Under the pieces are notes generated by a model. That model made no database searches, was not told the origin of the DNA, and saw only the letters and a program-made list of their open reading frames with translations. Made by a program: the position numbers and the translations under genes. Of a DNA stretch of 64,000 nucleotides, positions 25,088-33,648 are shown one piece after another. The DNA is from an uncultured Bacteroidales bacterium (GTDB lineage Bacteria; Bacteroidota; Bacteroidia; Bacteroidales; UBA932). The stretch covers positions 1-64,000 of the forward strand of contig UQWT01000002.1 in NCBI GenBank assembly GCA_900544815.1, in the 5' to 3' direction. How positions within the stretch are numbered: the stretch's first letter is position 1; each line of letters starts with the position of its first letter.

Positions 25088-25975
25088 ATGAATATAATAG
25101 TAACAGGTGCAAATGGCCAGTTGGCGCACTCGATAATGGATATTACCGGTAAATATCCAAACGAGTATTTTTTTATGGATAGAGATTCATTGGATATAAC
25201 CAATGAATCTGCTGTAAAAAGCGTAATAGATTCGGTAATGCCTCATATAGTGATTAATTGTGCCGCATACACCAAGGTTGATATGGCAGAAGATGAGCCG
25301 GAACTTGCATTTGCCGTAAACTGCAAAGGTGCCGGCAATTTAGCAAAGGCTTGTGCCGGTATTGGTGCGTTACTTGTTCATATATCAACTGATTATGTTT
25401 TTGGAGGAGCAGGCAATACACCCTATAATGAGAGTTCTGCCGTTGATCCGTTGGGAGTTTACGGAGAATCAAAGTACGAGGGGGAGCTTGCTATTGAGGC
25501 AAGCGGATGTAACTACATAATTATACGGACCTCCTGGCTCTATTCTATATACGGTAGCAACTTCCTTAAGACAATGCTTAACCTTATGAGTACTCGGAGT
25601 GAGGTAAAGGTTGTATTTGATCAGGTTGGGACACCTACAGATGCGCATGACCTTGCAGATGCGATAGTTAGAATGGTCTCAAATGGAAAATACAGGGAAC
25701 TGTCCCGCAAGGATGGCAGAATAGGGGAGATATTCCATTTCAGTAATGAGGGGGTATGCTCTTGGTTCGATTTTGCAACGGAGGTAAGGAATGATGCCGG
25801 GTTGAAGTGTTCAGTTAAACCTTGTCACTCTTTTGAGTTCCCAAGCAAAGTAACACGCCCCGCATACAGTGTTTTAGATAAAACAAAATATTACACTATC
25901 TTTGGAGATGAGATTCCATATTGGAGAGATTCTGTATGCAAAACAGTACTCCAACTTATGGGCAAGAAACAGTAG
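25088..25975 (+). CDS. rmlD: dTDP-4-dehydrorhamnose reductase
   Basis: A 295-residue short-chain dehydrogenase that reduces the 4-keto sugar to dTDP-L-rhamnose, the final step. Motifs: NAD(P) loop MNIIVTGANGQLAHSI, INCAAYTKVDMAEDEPELAF, the Ser-Thr of HISTDYVFGG and the YxxxK pair in GVYGESKYEGELA, plus RTSWLYSIYGSNF. The stop is six bases from the rmlB start, so translation of the two is probably coupled. Confidence 0.95.
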   Translation: MNIIVTGANGQLAHSIMDITGKYPNEYFFMDRDSLDITNESAVKSVIDSVMPHIVINCAAYTKVDMAEDEPELAFAVNCKGAGNLAKACAGIGALLVHISTDYVFGGAGNTPYNESSAVDPLGVYGESKYEGELAIEASGCNYIIIRTSWLYSIYGSNFLKTMLNLMSTRSEVKVVFDQVGTPTDAHDLADAIVRMVSNGKYRELSRKDGRIGEIFHFSNEGVCSWFDFATEVRNDAGLKCSVKPCHSFEFPSKVTRPAYSVLDKTKYYTIFGDEIPYWRDSVCKTVLQLMGKKQ

Positions 25976-25980
25976 AATTT

Positions 25981-27045
25981 ATGAGGAATATATTAATAAC
26001 AGGAGGTGCAGGCTTTATAGGTTCACACGTTGTAAGGAGATTTGTCGGGAAGCATAGGGACTATAGAATTGTTAACTTGGATAAGCTGACATACGCCGGC
26101 AATTTGGCTAACCTTAAGGATGTTGAGAAGGAAGACAATTATGTATTTGAAAGGGCTGATATATGTGATTTTGAAAGGGTAAGCGGAATTTTTGAGAAGT
26201 ATGATATAGATGGAGTGATAAATCTTGCGGCCGAGAGCCATGTTGACAGAAGCATAAAGGATCCGTTTATTTTTGCCAAGACAAATGTGTTGGGAACACT
26301 TACATTGTTGGAGGTTGCCAAAAGGTATTGGAACGTCAATTATAATGACAAGAGGTTCTATCATATTTCAACGGATGAGGTGTACGGTGCGTTGGAGATT
26401 GGAGGAGGTTTCTTTACAGAGGAGACAAGATACAATCCTCACAGCCCGTATAGTGCGTCCAAGGCGAGTTCAGATCATTTTGTGAGAGCGTACCACGACA
26501 CATACGGAATGCCTACGATTGTTACAAACTGCAGTAACAATTATGGTCCATATCAGTTTCCGGAAAAGCTTATACCGTTGTTTATTAACAATATAAGACA
26601 TAACAAGCCTTTGCCTGTTTATGGGAAGGGGGAAAATATAAGGGATTGGCTTTATGTTGAGGACCATGCTGCTGCCATAGATCTTGTCTTTCATAAAGGC
26701 AGAATAAGTGAAACTTATAATATTGGAGGTTTTAATGAGTGGAGGAATATAGACCTCATTAAGACAATGATAAAGGTTGTAGACCGCATATTGGGCAGAG
26801 AGGAGGGGAGCAGCCTTTCGCTTATAACATTTGTAAAGGATAGGGCAGGGCACGATTTACGTTATGCTATAGATTCAACCAAATTGGAGAAAGAGCTTGG
26901 ATGGAGGCCGTCGCTGCAGTTTGAGGAGGGGCTTGAAAAGACTGTAAGATGGTATTTGGATAATCAAGAGTGGATGGATAATGTTACATCCGGAGAGTAT
27001 GAAAATTATTACAGAAAGATGTACGGCACCATAGAGAATTTATAG
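25981..27045 (+). CDS. rmlB: dTDP-glucose 4,6-dehydratase
   Basis: Second step of the rhamnose pathway. The start at 25981 (MRNILITGGAGFIGSHVV) is the normal N-terminus; an upstream in-frame ATG at 25921 lies inside rmlD. The 354-residue protein has the GxxGxxG loop, NLDKLTYAGNLANL, AAESHVDRSI, STDEVYG with catalytic residues, PHSPYSASKASSDHF with the YxxxK pair, and NCSNNYGPYQFPEKLIPL. One exact copy of the dispersed 11-mer lies at codons 21-24 and reads FVGK in a variable surface segment. Confidence 0.96.
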   Translation: MRNILITGGAGFIGSHVVRRFVGKHRDYRIVNLDKLTYAGNLANLKDVEKEDNYVFERADICDFERVSGIFEKYDIDGVINLAAESHVDRSIKDPFIFAKTNVLGTLTLLEVAKRYWNVNYNDKRFYHISTDEVYGALEIGGGFFTEETRYNPHSPYSASKASSDHFVRAYHDTYGMPTIVTNCSNNYGPYQFPEKLIPLFINNIRHNKPLPVYGKGENIRDWLYVEDHAAAIDLVFHKGRISETYNIGGFNEWRNIDLIKTMIKVVDRILGREEGSSLSLITFVKDRAGHDLRYAIDSTKLEKELGWRPSLQFEEGLEKTVRWYLDNQEWMDNVTSGEYENYYRKMYGTIENL

Positions 27046-27109
27046 TTGAAAGTGTATAGTTTATAGAGTAAAGGGGGTAAGGAGGGTAAAGTGTGTTGGC
27101 TCAAAAAAA
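27046..27109 (+). repeat. Composite repeat, small copy (locus C)
   Basis: The spacer between rmlB and the acetyltransferase gene contains AAGTGTATAGTTTATAGAG and GGGGGTAAGGAGGGTAAAG, the same words as at 27.7 and 36.4 kb, without the hexamer arms. Confidence 0.6.
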
Positions 27110-27121
27110 TTGATATGGATT

Positions 27122-27721
27122 ATGGAACATAATAAGAGTAATATTACTGTTCATCCTACTGCGGTCATAGATGATGATGCAATAATTGGAGATGGTACAA
27201 AAATATGGCATTTCAGTCATATTATGTCTGGTTGCGTGATTGGAAAGAATTGCAATATAGGCCAGAACGTAGTTGTATCTCCGGGTGTGAAGTTGGGAAA
27301 TAATGTCAAAGTACAGAATAATGTAAGTATATATACCGGTGTCATCTGTTGCGATGATGTCTTTCTTGGACCTTCGTGTGTTTTTACCAATGTAATTAAT
27401 CCAAGAAGTGCAGTAAACAGAAAAAATGAGTATAAACAGACGGTAGTAGGTACCGGTGCCACAATAGGTGCAAATGCTACAATTGTATGTGGCCATAATA
27501 TTGGGGACTATGCCTTTATAGGGGCCGGTGCTGTTGTAACAAAGAATGTAAAGGATTATGCGTTAATTGTAGGGAATCCTGCGCGGCAAACAGGGTGGAT
27601 GAGCCGTTACGGATATAAATTGCATTTTGACGGTGATGGTATATCACAGCCTGCGTATGCGACCTGCCCCCAATCAGGAGACAGGTATATGCTACACAAT
27701 GGGCATGTATCTCTTCTATAG
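27122..27721 (+). CDS. wlbB: UDP-2-acetamido-3-amino-2,3-dideoxyglucuronate N-acetyltransferase-like
   Basis: A 199-residue left-handed beta-helix acetyltransferase of the WlbB/WbpD type. ATG 27122 ([20 protein letters not shown]) is preferred; ATG 27110 adds four residues. Hexapeptide repeats fill residues 10-170 ([40 protein letters not shown]), with the Asn/Arg motif [17 protein letters not shown] and [14 protein letters not shown]. WbpD acetylates the C3 amine made by the WlbA plus aminotransferase steps. Context with wlbA and the 6-dehydrogenase supports the call. Confidence 0.88.
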   Translation: MEHNKSNITVHPTAVIDDDAIIGDGTKIWHFSHIMSGCVIGKNCNIGQNVVVSPGVKLGNNVKVQNNVSIYTGVICCDDVFLGPSCVFTNVINPRSAVNRKNEYKQTVVGTGATIGANATIVCGHNIGDYAFIGAGAVVTKNVKDYALIVGNPARQTGWMSRYGYKLHFDGDGISQPAYATCPQSGDRYMLHNGHVSLL

Positions 27722-27730
27722 ACTGATAAA

Positions 27731-27844
27731 GCTTTGGCGTTGGCTTTAACTTTGGCGTTAATTGAGTTTATAGTTGAGAGTTTATGGTTTATAGTCAGTT
27801 ATAGAGTAAATAGAAAGTTTAAAGTAAACTATCAACTAAGTCAT
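27731..27844. repeat. Composite repeat locus D
   Basis: A hexamer run GCTTTGGCGTTGGCTTTAAC and TTTGGCGTTA at 27731-27760 is followed by TATAGTT/TATAGAG/AAAGTTTAAAG words up to 27841, between convergent wlbB and the barrel gene. Confidence 0.75.
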
Positions 27845-28543
27845 CTACCAGCGGTAGGAGACAAACAGACCACATTTGAACATAGGCGGCCATTCCGCGC
27901 TGCCATTGTTTGTTACATACATTATATACTTTGGGCTATCAGCAGACGATTCATCATAATTTGGGTTTGGCTTGTATCCTTCATATTTGGAATGCTGGAA
28001 ACCGCCGCTCCAAGATGCTTCAATAGACCAATGTTTGCCAAGATTAAGAGCATAACCCACAGTAAGACCGCACATTATATTGGTCCCTTGTTGATAGCTG
28101 CCGTCTAAATATTGGTCTGAGTATCTGAATACAAGACTTTTGTTAAGTTTATACACCCCAAAACCAATGGTCGGCCCAAAATAGAATCCGTCAAAAGCTC
28201 TTTTTATATAATATCTGAATTCACCAAAGCCGGCACCAAGTTCAAGAGGCTTTCCTGTTCCAAGAAAGCTGGTATTGGCAAATACTCCAAGAGCTTCAAG
28301 TTGCACGGTTGCATTCCTTAAAGCCTTAAACTCTACAGCAGGATTGACTATGCCAACAAATACTGCAGCGTTGAGCTTTACAGCGGTCTTTGTATCATCA
28401 GAAAGACTTGGCCTGTCTGTGAGTTTGATTTTATTGTTGTTATTGTCAGATACATATTGCGATGATGCAAATGACTCTATACCCAATAGAGAGAATAGTA
28501 CTGTTGCTATTAACCCAATTTTTAAAGTTTTATTAACACTCAT
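27845..28543 (-). CDS. DUF3575-like outer-membrane beta-barrel protein
   Basis: A 232-residue exported protein. ATG 28543 begins the signal peptide (MSVNKTLKIGLIATVLFSLL ending near SFAS); ATG 28573 would add ten residues. After a short Asn-rich segment the protein is a series of amphipathic strands, with features of the Bacteroidota DUF3575 family: LNAAVFVGIVNPAVEFKAL, YYIKRAFDGFYFGPTIGFG, GLTVGYALNLGKHWSIEAS and a final aromatic FVSYRW, as needed for outer-membrane insertion. Function unknown. Confidence 0.75.
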   Translation of the reverse strand: MSVNKTLKIGLIATVLFSLLGIESFASSQYVSDNNNNKIKLTDRPSLSDDTKTAVKLNAAVFVGIVNPAVEFKALRNATVQLEALGVFANTSFLGTGKPLELGAGFGEFRYYIKRAFDGFYFGPTIGFGVYKLNKSLVFRYSDQYLDGSYQQGTNIMCGLTVGYALNLGKHWSIEASWSGGFQHSKYEGYKPNPNYDESSADSPKYIMYVTNNGSAEWPPMFKCGLFVSYRW

Positions 28544-28681
28544 AATAGAATTCTTAATATTGTAGCGATACACTTGCTTTTAGCAAGTTACGGCAAACTT
28601 ACGTAAAAACTGTGGAATAACCTCTAAAAAGAGAAAAATGATGCTAAATAACTTAATATCAGTGTTATTACAGCATCGATT

Positions 28682-28960
28682 ATGACAAAGGATTTGACAA
28701 TATCTCAGATTGAACGGCAAAATGTCTTGAATAATAGGATAGCAATTCCGCGTATTCAGAATACTATTGGAATACATTTTTTGGAGTTCAATGGAAAGTC
28801 CTATCTGACGAAACAAATGGTTGCAAATTTTTTTGAGGTAGACATTCGAACCATTGATAATTATCTCTCAACATCCGCTGACCTTCAAAGTGTGACGAAA
28901 ACAGAAATAGAGTCTTATTGTTCTGTTTTGATTCGCTGTTTAGCCATTATAATAAGGTAG
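28682..28960 (+). pseudogene. Truncated RhuM-like/DNA-binding protein gene (N-terminal part only)
   Basis: The first ~70 residues (MTKDLTISQIERQNVLNNR, LTKQMVANFFEVDIRTIDNY) resemble the N-terminus of RhuM-like proteins common in Bacteroidales. Intact relatives continue well past 250 residues. Here the frame runs into unrelated sequence and stops at 28960, overlapping the end of the convergent EamA gene by 46 bases, so the 3' part was lost. Confidence 0.6.
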
Positions 28961-29862
28961 ACGGCAACAAATACCATTGCAATACCAATTATATGGCTCG
29001 TATGAAGCGATTCCCCAAGGAACAGTATTCCCAATATAACTGCCGTAAGCGGTTCCATACAGCCTAATATCGCTGTGATTGTGGAGCCTATCATCTGAAT
29101 TGCATAGATTAATGCAAAGTCAGACATAAGTGTTGCTATAATTGCCAGGCCAATTATATCTATCCACTGTCTGCTTGTAGTCAACGGGGCAAAATGAGCT
29201 CCTCTCACCATGACGTTGCAGAAAAATATGAAGCATGAGAATAATAATACATAAAATGTCATCTTCATTCCATCCATCTTCATAAGCACTTTTGAATTGT
29301 TTACACCAACAATATATGTGGCGTATGTGCAGACAGTTATAAGCACAATACCAATTCCTATTGGATTAATTGTGTTTCCGCAAACCTTGCCTGATATTAT
29401 ATCCAATCCACCGCACAAAAAGAATACTCCTGCTATAGCCATAACTATAGCAATTGCTTTCATGACAGAGAGCTTTTCGTGGAAAAAGAGAATCATAATG
29501 GTTGTAACCAATACCGGATACAGAAAATGTATTGTAGTTGCAATACCGGTTGGCATAAATTCATACGAAGCGGCGAGGAATATACTTGTACCTGCATAGA
29601 AGAATGATAACAAGAACAGCGAAAAGAACTCTTTTTTTGTCGTTAAAAAATTGTCTTTTAATTTTTGTTTCCACTCTTTACAGATTACCTTCCGCTGTAC
29701 AATTATCACCAGCGCCATAGCTATGGTAGAGATGAGAAACCTATAAAAGCACATGCTGGCCAAATCTACGCCACCGGTAAGCAGTGGTACCGAAAACAGC
29801 GGAATAAAGCCAAATGTGGCAGAGGAAACAATAGCCAGCAACAGTCCTTTAAAATTCTTCAT
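28915..29862 (-). CDS. EamA/DMT-family transporter
   Basis: A 315-residue inner-membrane protein with ten predicted helices in two EamA repeats. The first runs about 5-150 (GLLLAIVSSATFGFIPLFSV, FMPTGIATTIHFLYPVLVT) and the second about 165-310 (GIGIVLITVCTYATYIVGVN, GSTITAILGCMEPLTAVILG, FLGESLHTSHIIGIAMVFVA). The family exports metabolites such as amino acids; the substrate is unknown. The promoter overlaps the terminator of the gene behind it. Confidence 0.85.
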   Translation of the reverse strand: MKNFKGLLLAIVSSATFGFIPLFSVPLLTGGVDLASMCFYRFLISTIAMALVIIVQRKVICKEWKQKLKDNFLTTKKEFFSLFLLSFFYAGTSIFLAASYEFMPTGIATTIHFLYPVLVTTIMILFFHEKLSVMKAIAIVMAIAGVFFLCGGLDIISGKVCGNTINPIGIGIVLITVCTYATYIVGVNNSKVLMKMDGMKMTFYVLLFSCFIFFCNVMVRGAHFAPLTTSRQWIDIIGLAIIATLMSDFALIYAIQMIGSTITAILGCMEPLTAVILGILFLGESLHTSHIIGIAMVFVAVYLIIMAKQRIKTEQ

Positions 29863-29938
29863 ATTACATCTCTTTTTTTAATCGCATACAACTACGCAAG
29901 TGACTCCTTTAAGCGGATTATCCTTTGCTTGCGGGCGA

Positions 29939-29988
29939 CAAAGGTAAAAAAAATATGCTGTCTCAAATCAAGTAAATTCAAGACAGCA
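29939..29988 (-). promoter_or_regulatory. Overlapping terminator and EamA promoter
   Basis: On the - strand TGCTGTCT (29988-29981) pairs with AGACAGCA (29963-29956), followed by an eight-T run: a terminator for the gene ending at 30020. The T-run leads directly into TACCTTTG (29946-29939), a -7 element, with TTTG at 29967-29964 as -33 inside the hairpin. The EamA promoter is therefore embedded in the upstream gene's terminator. Confidence 0.6.
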
Positions 29989-30019
29989 CACTATATTGTG
30001 GCTTTTCTTTTTTTAACCG

Positions 30020-30532
30020 TTATTTTGCGGCTTTTAGCAGTTTGATAATCTGTGTGGCGGTACCAATCTGTGATTTCGTCTCATTACTGCAAAGATTAAG
30101 AAGTTTGGTGCAATAGTTGGCAGAATCTTGAGCTTTTGCTTTCTCATCAGATCCTTTTACTTTGCTTATGAGGGACGAAAAGTTTCTTGCTTTGCTCATT
30201 AGGCTGAGCAGGGATGAGTTCTGCGATTTTGAGCTGCTCTGTAGCTGTTGTGCAAGTTTCAGCATCTGTAATTTCTGATTTACATCAGACTTGTTTCCTT
30301 TGTTATATGATTCTGCATTTGATTTTAGTGCGCTTAGCTGATTAGAGATAGAGATAGCTGTCTTTGCAATATCTGCAGCTTTTGTGGCCGTAGATGATAT
30401 GTCCGAAACAGAACATTCTACAGGTGTAAGCATCCCTGCTATCTGTTTTAAGGTAGATGTATTATTTTTAGCTGCCAATAAACCGGTAGACAATGCAATA
30501 AGCACTGCAGATAAAAATAATTTTGCTCTCAT
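30020..30532 (-). CDS. Exported helical protein of unknown function
   Basis: A 170-residue protein with a signal peptide (MRAKLFLSAVLIALSTGLLA). The mature part is rich in Ser, Lys, Ala and Leu and looks all-helical (KAADIAKTAISISNQLSALK, KLQMLKLAQQLQSSSKSQNS), with three cysteines (VECSV, YCTKLLNLCSN). No family is recognised. It has its own terminator and a clear gap before the next gene, so it is probably monocistronic. Confidence 0.6.
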   Translation of the reverse strand: MRAKLFLSAVLIALSTGLLAAKNNTSTLKQIAGMLTPVECSVSDISSTATKAADIAKTAISISNQLSALKSNAESYNKGNKSDVNQKLQMLKLAQQLQSSSKSQNSSLLSLMSKARNFSSLISKVKGSDEKAKAQDSANYCTKLLNLCSNETKSQIGTATQIIKLLKAAK

Positions 30533-30584
30533 AATGTCCTCTTATTTAAAATTAATACTGGTAGGGCTGCAAAAGTAAAAACAA

Positions 30585-32228
30585 TTATTCTATAAAGTAT
30601 ATATCCTTAACAAGATTGTCATTATAATTGTCAGAATCCTTTTTCCACCAATTTGCATCATATCTTTGGAGTTTGGTTACCTTAAACCTCTCAAGTAGTG
30701 GGTACTCCTCAACCGGTTTGCTGAGTATTAGAATATATGGCCTTTCTATGTTGGCTACATCTGCACTGTCAAAGTCCAAAGGCATTATCCTTTTGCCGGC
30801 TGCGTACATAATTTCCGGCCTTAGTTCTTCTGTTACAGGATAATATGTATTGTAATCATTTAATCTGCAGATCTCTCTCAAGTCAGATATTCTATTCATG
30901 TCACTGTTAATCACCATTTTGCTAATAGAACCCATGCCAAAGAGTGTTATGCTACATAATTCCACAACGAATATAAGCATAAGTATTCTTATCTTTACAC
31001 AGCTGAATTTCAAACTCCTTCCGTTTGATTTAATGAATATTACATATATCCCAAACAAACCTGTTGCTATGGATATAAGCGACAGCATAACTGTCCCAAA
31101 ACTTATTGAGATACCCATTGGCTTAAATAACAGTGCTATCCCTGCAGCGGTTATTATTACAGATAATGCCGAGGATATTATTTTAAATACGGCAATACCC
31201 TCTATTCTTGTAAAGTTTGATTTCAACTGCATGTAGAGTACATAAAACCAGCTGCCAACAGACAGAGCGCATGGCATCATCATTGGTAGAAGGTATCTTG
31301 TCTTTTTTTCCGGTGGTATACTAAGTAAAATAAGAGCTATAATAGTCCATAATGCGCTAATGACCAATAACTTCTCTTTCTTATACCAGCCATGCGCAAA
31401 CGTATATATTAACGATGCGAGCCAGTAGAGACACCATATTCCGCTCTCTGTAAAGAAAAGGTAGTAATAGTACCACGGTCCGGTGTTATGATTGGCCCAA
31501 TCGGTTGTCTCCTTTTGGATTACAGATGAGATTGCATCGCCGGAAGATATATTGAGATACATATACCACCATCCGCCAACAACCAATGCTACGATAATCA
31601 TAATGCATGCAGACACCCATTTGCCTCTCATGGATGGCCTGTAAACTATGTGATATGTTATAAGAAACGGAAGCAGAAGTGTATAGAAAGATATGAGCCC
31701 TTTTGATAAAAAAGAAAGCCCCATAAAGCAACCGGCAGTAGCAAACAGCACCATTGCAGATGACCGGCTTTTTATTCCTTTTATGTAACAGAATATGGCA
31801 ATGCTCATCATTGAGTGGCACCATATATCCCATGTTGCATTACGGGACATAAACATAACGCCGTAACATGTTGCCATTATAAGTCCTATCCAAAAGGCCT
31901 GGCGTTGCTTTGAGCCAAGTTCAATAGCTATAAGGAATGTAAATATCACCCACAAGGAACCCATCACCCCGGTAAGACTGCGTTGCCATGCTATACTCCC
32001 CCGGAACAGACTCTCAACTGCCGCAGCACCCCATGTGGGAAGCGGTGGCTTTTCTAATCTCGGTTCGCCGTTTAGCGTTGGATTAAGGTAGTTGCCATAT
32101 ACAACCATCTCTCTTGCAGTTGCCAAGTTCCTGCTCTCCATAATATCAACAGGCTTCACCCTGTTTCCTAAAAACAGAGTAAAAACACATACTACCGTAA
32201 GCAGGAATATGTATATGGCCCTCTTCAT
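30585..32228 (-). CDS. ArnT/PMT-like integral membrane glycosyltransferase
   Basis: A 547-residue GT-C-fold protein. The first periplasmic loop carries the ArnT/PMT acidic motif (VKPVDIMESRNLATAREMVV) and GEPRLEKPPLPTW, diagnostic of lipid-linked sugar transferases of the GT39/GT83 type. About 11-12 hydrophobic helices follow, then a C-terminal periplasmic domain (RPEIMYAAGKRIMPLDFD). It probably moves a sugar from a polyprenyl phosphate onto lipid A, another envelope lipid, or protein. Donor and acceptor cannot be deduced. Confidence 0.85.
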   Translation of the reverse strand: MKRAIYIFLLTVVCVFTLFLGNRVKPVDIMESRNLATAREMVVYGNYLNPTLNGEPRLEKPPLPTWGAAAVESLFRGSIAWQRSLTGVMGSLWVIFTFLIAIELGSKQRQAFWIGLIMATCYGVMFMSRNATWDIWCHSMMSIAIFCYIKGIKSRSSAMVLFATAGCFMGLSFLSKGLISFYTLLLPFLITYHIVYRPSMRGKWVSACIMIIVALVVGGWWYMYLNISSGDAISSVIQKETTDWANHNTGPWYYYYLFFTESGIWCLYWLASLIYTFAHGWYKKEKLLVISALWTIIALILLSIPPEKKTRYLLPMMMPCALSVGSWFYVLYMQLKSNFTRIEGIAVFKIISSALSVIITAAGIALLFKPMGISISFGTVMLSLISIATGLFGIYVIFIKSNGRSLKFSCVKIRILMLIFVVELCSITLFGMGSISKMVINSDMNRISDLREICRLNDYNTYYPVTEELRPEIMYAAGKRIMPLDFDSADVANIERPYILILSKPVEEYPLLERFKVTKLQRYDANWWKKDSDNYNDNLVKDIYFIE

Positions 32229-32261
32229 CTGCGCAAACTTAGTAAAAAAAAGTCAATTAGG

Positions 32262-33239
32262 CTACTTTACAGGATTATAACCGTTCCCAACCCTCATCTC
32301 AAGGTCCCAAACATGGAACAGATAGCCGGCATCGTCAAAATATTTAGCCCCAACCTTGCACTCCCTTACGCAGCGGTTGCATTTAATACATGGCCCGGTT
32401 ATAATGGTTGGGTCTGTGGCAGAGATACTTCCCATAGGGCATCTTTTGGCGCATAGCCCGCATTTCAAACAATTTTCTTTGGTTTTAGGCTTTACTTTCA
32501 ACATGTTTATTGGGGAGCCGTCTGCAAATCTTGGCTTGTAATAAACCCTTTCCTCTTCCCTCCTTCCCTTTATGTTTTGCTTCCCGACAAAAATTTCATT
32601 TCTTCTAAACTCCTCAAGCCATACATACTTTCCGCCCTCTTTCCCCATGCCTTTAACATCGCCAACACCAATGCTAACGCCAACGCCATTTACATCGCCA
32701 ATGCCAACCCTCTCTTCACCAATTGCAATTCTTCCCAATTTTGCAGCAAAAGACAGAGAACCGTTGTCGGGAAGAGAACCACAAATTTTATTGCTAAACG
32801 AATGCTCAGCTATAAAGGCTCCGGCAGCAACAATATCAAAACCGTTACCATCTAAAATATCTGCAAGTTCAATAAGAGCGTCATCGTAGTTGCGACCTCC
32901 GTAAGTGACAATAGGAACGGCTTTTACCATTTTGTTATGCAGACTTGCACCTGTACAGATTCCGTTTACGAAAGGAAGTAACAGATTAGGAATACGGCCT
33001 GCATACACAGGCATTCCAACAATTACTATATCTCCTGCCATGGCCGAGTATGCAAACACTTTCCTTTTTTGCGGTAACGTTACATCATAATCAATACACT
33101 CCTCTCTACCTTTTACATCGCCAATGCCAACGCCAACGCCAACGCCATTTACATCATCTCCCGCCATCCCCGACGCAACAGCATCAACAATCTTTTTTGT
33201 GTTTCCGGTGGGACTGAAATATATCTTTATAACTCTCAT
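32262..33239 (-). CDS. EFR1-type flavodoxin/ferredoxin fusion with repeat insertions
   Basis: A 325-residue electron-transfer protein. Residues 1-175 form a flavodoxin-like domain (FMN loop FSPTGNTKKIVDAV; GMPVYAGRIPNLLLPF). Residues 250-300 hold two 4Fe-4S clusters: C257, C260, C263, C267 and C284, C287, C290, C294. Two Gly/Val tracts interrupt the fold: residues 29-44 (DVNGVGVGVGIGDVKG) and 178-197 (VGIGDVNGVGVSIGVGDVKG). They are encoded by the dispersed GCCAAN hexamer repeat and share nearly the same peptide. Two copies of the 11-mer are also in the gene (32580 and 32764). Relatives I know are about 260 residues long, so the insertions explain most of the excess. It may still fold, as both tracts fall at loop positions. 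Confidence 0.85.
   Translation of the reverse strand: MRVIKIYFSPTGNTKKIVDAVASGMAGDDVNGVGVGVGIGDVKGREECIDYDVTLPQKRKVFAYSAMAGDIVIVGMPVYAGRIPNLLLPFVNGICTGASLHNKMVKAVPIVTYGGRNYDDALIELADILDGNGFDIVAAGAFIAEHSFSNKICGSLPDNGSLSFAAKLGRIAIGEERVGIGDVNGVGVSIGVGDVKGMGKEGGKYVWLEEFRRNEIFVGKQNIKGRREEERVYYKPRFADGSPINMLKVKPKTKENCLKCGLCAKRCPMGSISATDPTIITGPCIKCNRCVRECKVGAKYFDDAGYLFHVWDLEMRVGNGYNPVK
32649..32708 (-). repeat. GCCAAN repeat insertion in the EFR1 gene, site 2
   Basis: About 60 bases of ACATCGCCAACACCAATGCT-type hexamers encode a Gly/Val/Ile/Asp tract. TTTACATC appears inside and at the edge, as at site 1. Confidence 0.8.
33108..33155 (-). repeat. GCCAAN repeat insertion in the EFR1 gene, site 1
   Basis: GCCAATGCCAACGCCAACGC, continuing with CAACGCC, is bordered on both sides by TTTACATC, giving a 48-base in-frame insertion right after the FMN phosphate loop region. 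Confidence 0.8.
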
Positions 33240-33648
33240 GATTTAAGTAATCTTAAAAAAATAATTTGGTAATCTTTAATTGTCTTTTCGGTCTATATTT
33301 CTTTTCTCAAAAATACTGTTAAACCTTTACCAACTTATTTTTTAACTCTTACTAAACTAATTACGCAAATGTAATTATTTTAATTGATAAATGAACTTTT
33401 ATCTCTTTTTTGTGTTTATATAAAGCAACTAGTTGTTTTAGTTTGAGTTGTCTCTTTTCTCCTTTAATTAAATGTTTTTAATATGTTTAGCCTACTTATT
33501 AAACTTGCTTATGTTAATGAGTGGGTTAAAAGCGAGTTGTAAAAACTTTTAAACAATATAAGTTATTAATATATATAAATTTAAAATTACTTGTTTTTTT
33601 GTTCGTTAATAGATAATTTTGTCTCGTAAACAACTAAATTTATACTAT
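33240..33648 (+). promoter_or_regulatory. AT-rich cydAB upstream region with promoter
   Basis: About 400 bases of very AT-rich DNA precede cydA. The clearest promoter is TTG (33591-33593), 20 bases, TAATTTTG (33614-33621), 28 bases before the ATG. An inverted repeat TAATTA-N8-TAATTA (near 33357-33376) might be a regulator site. No gene is seen. Confidence 0.5.
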
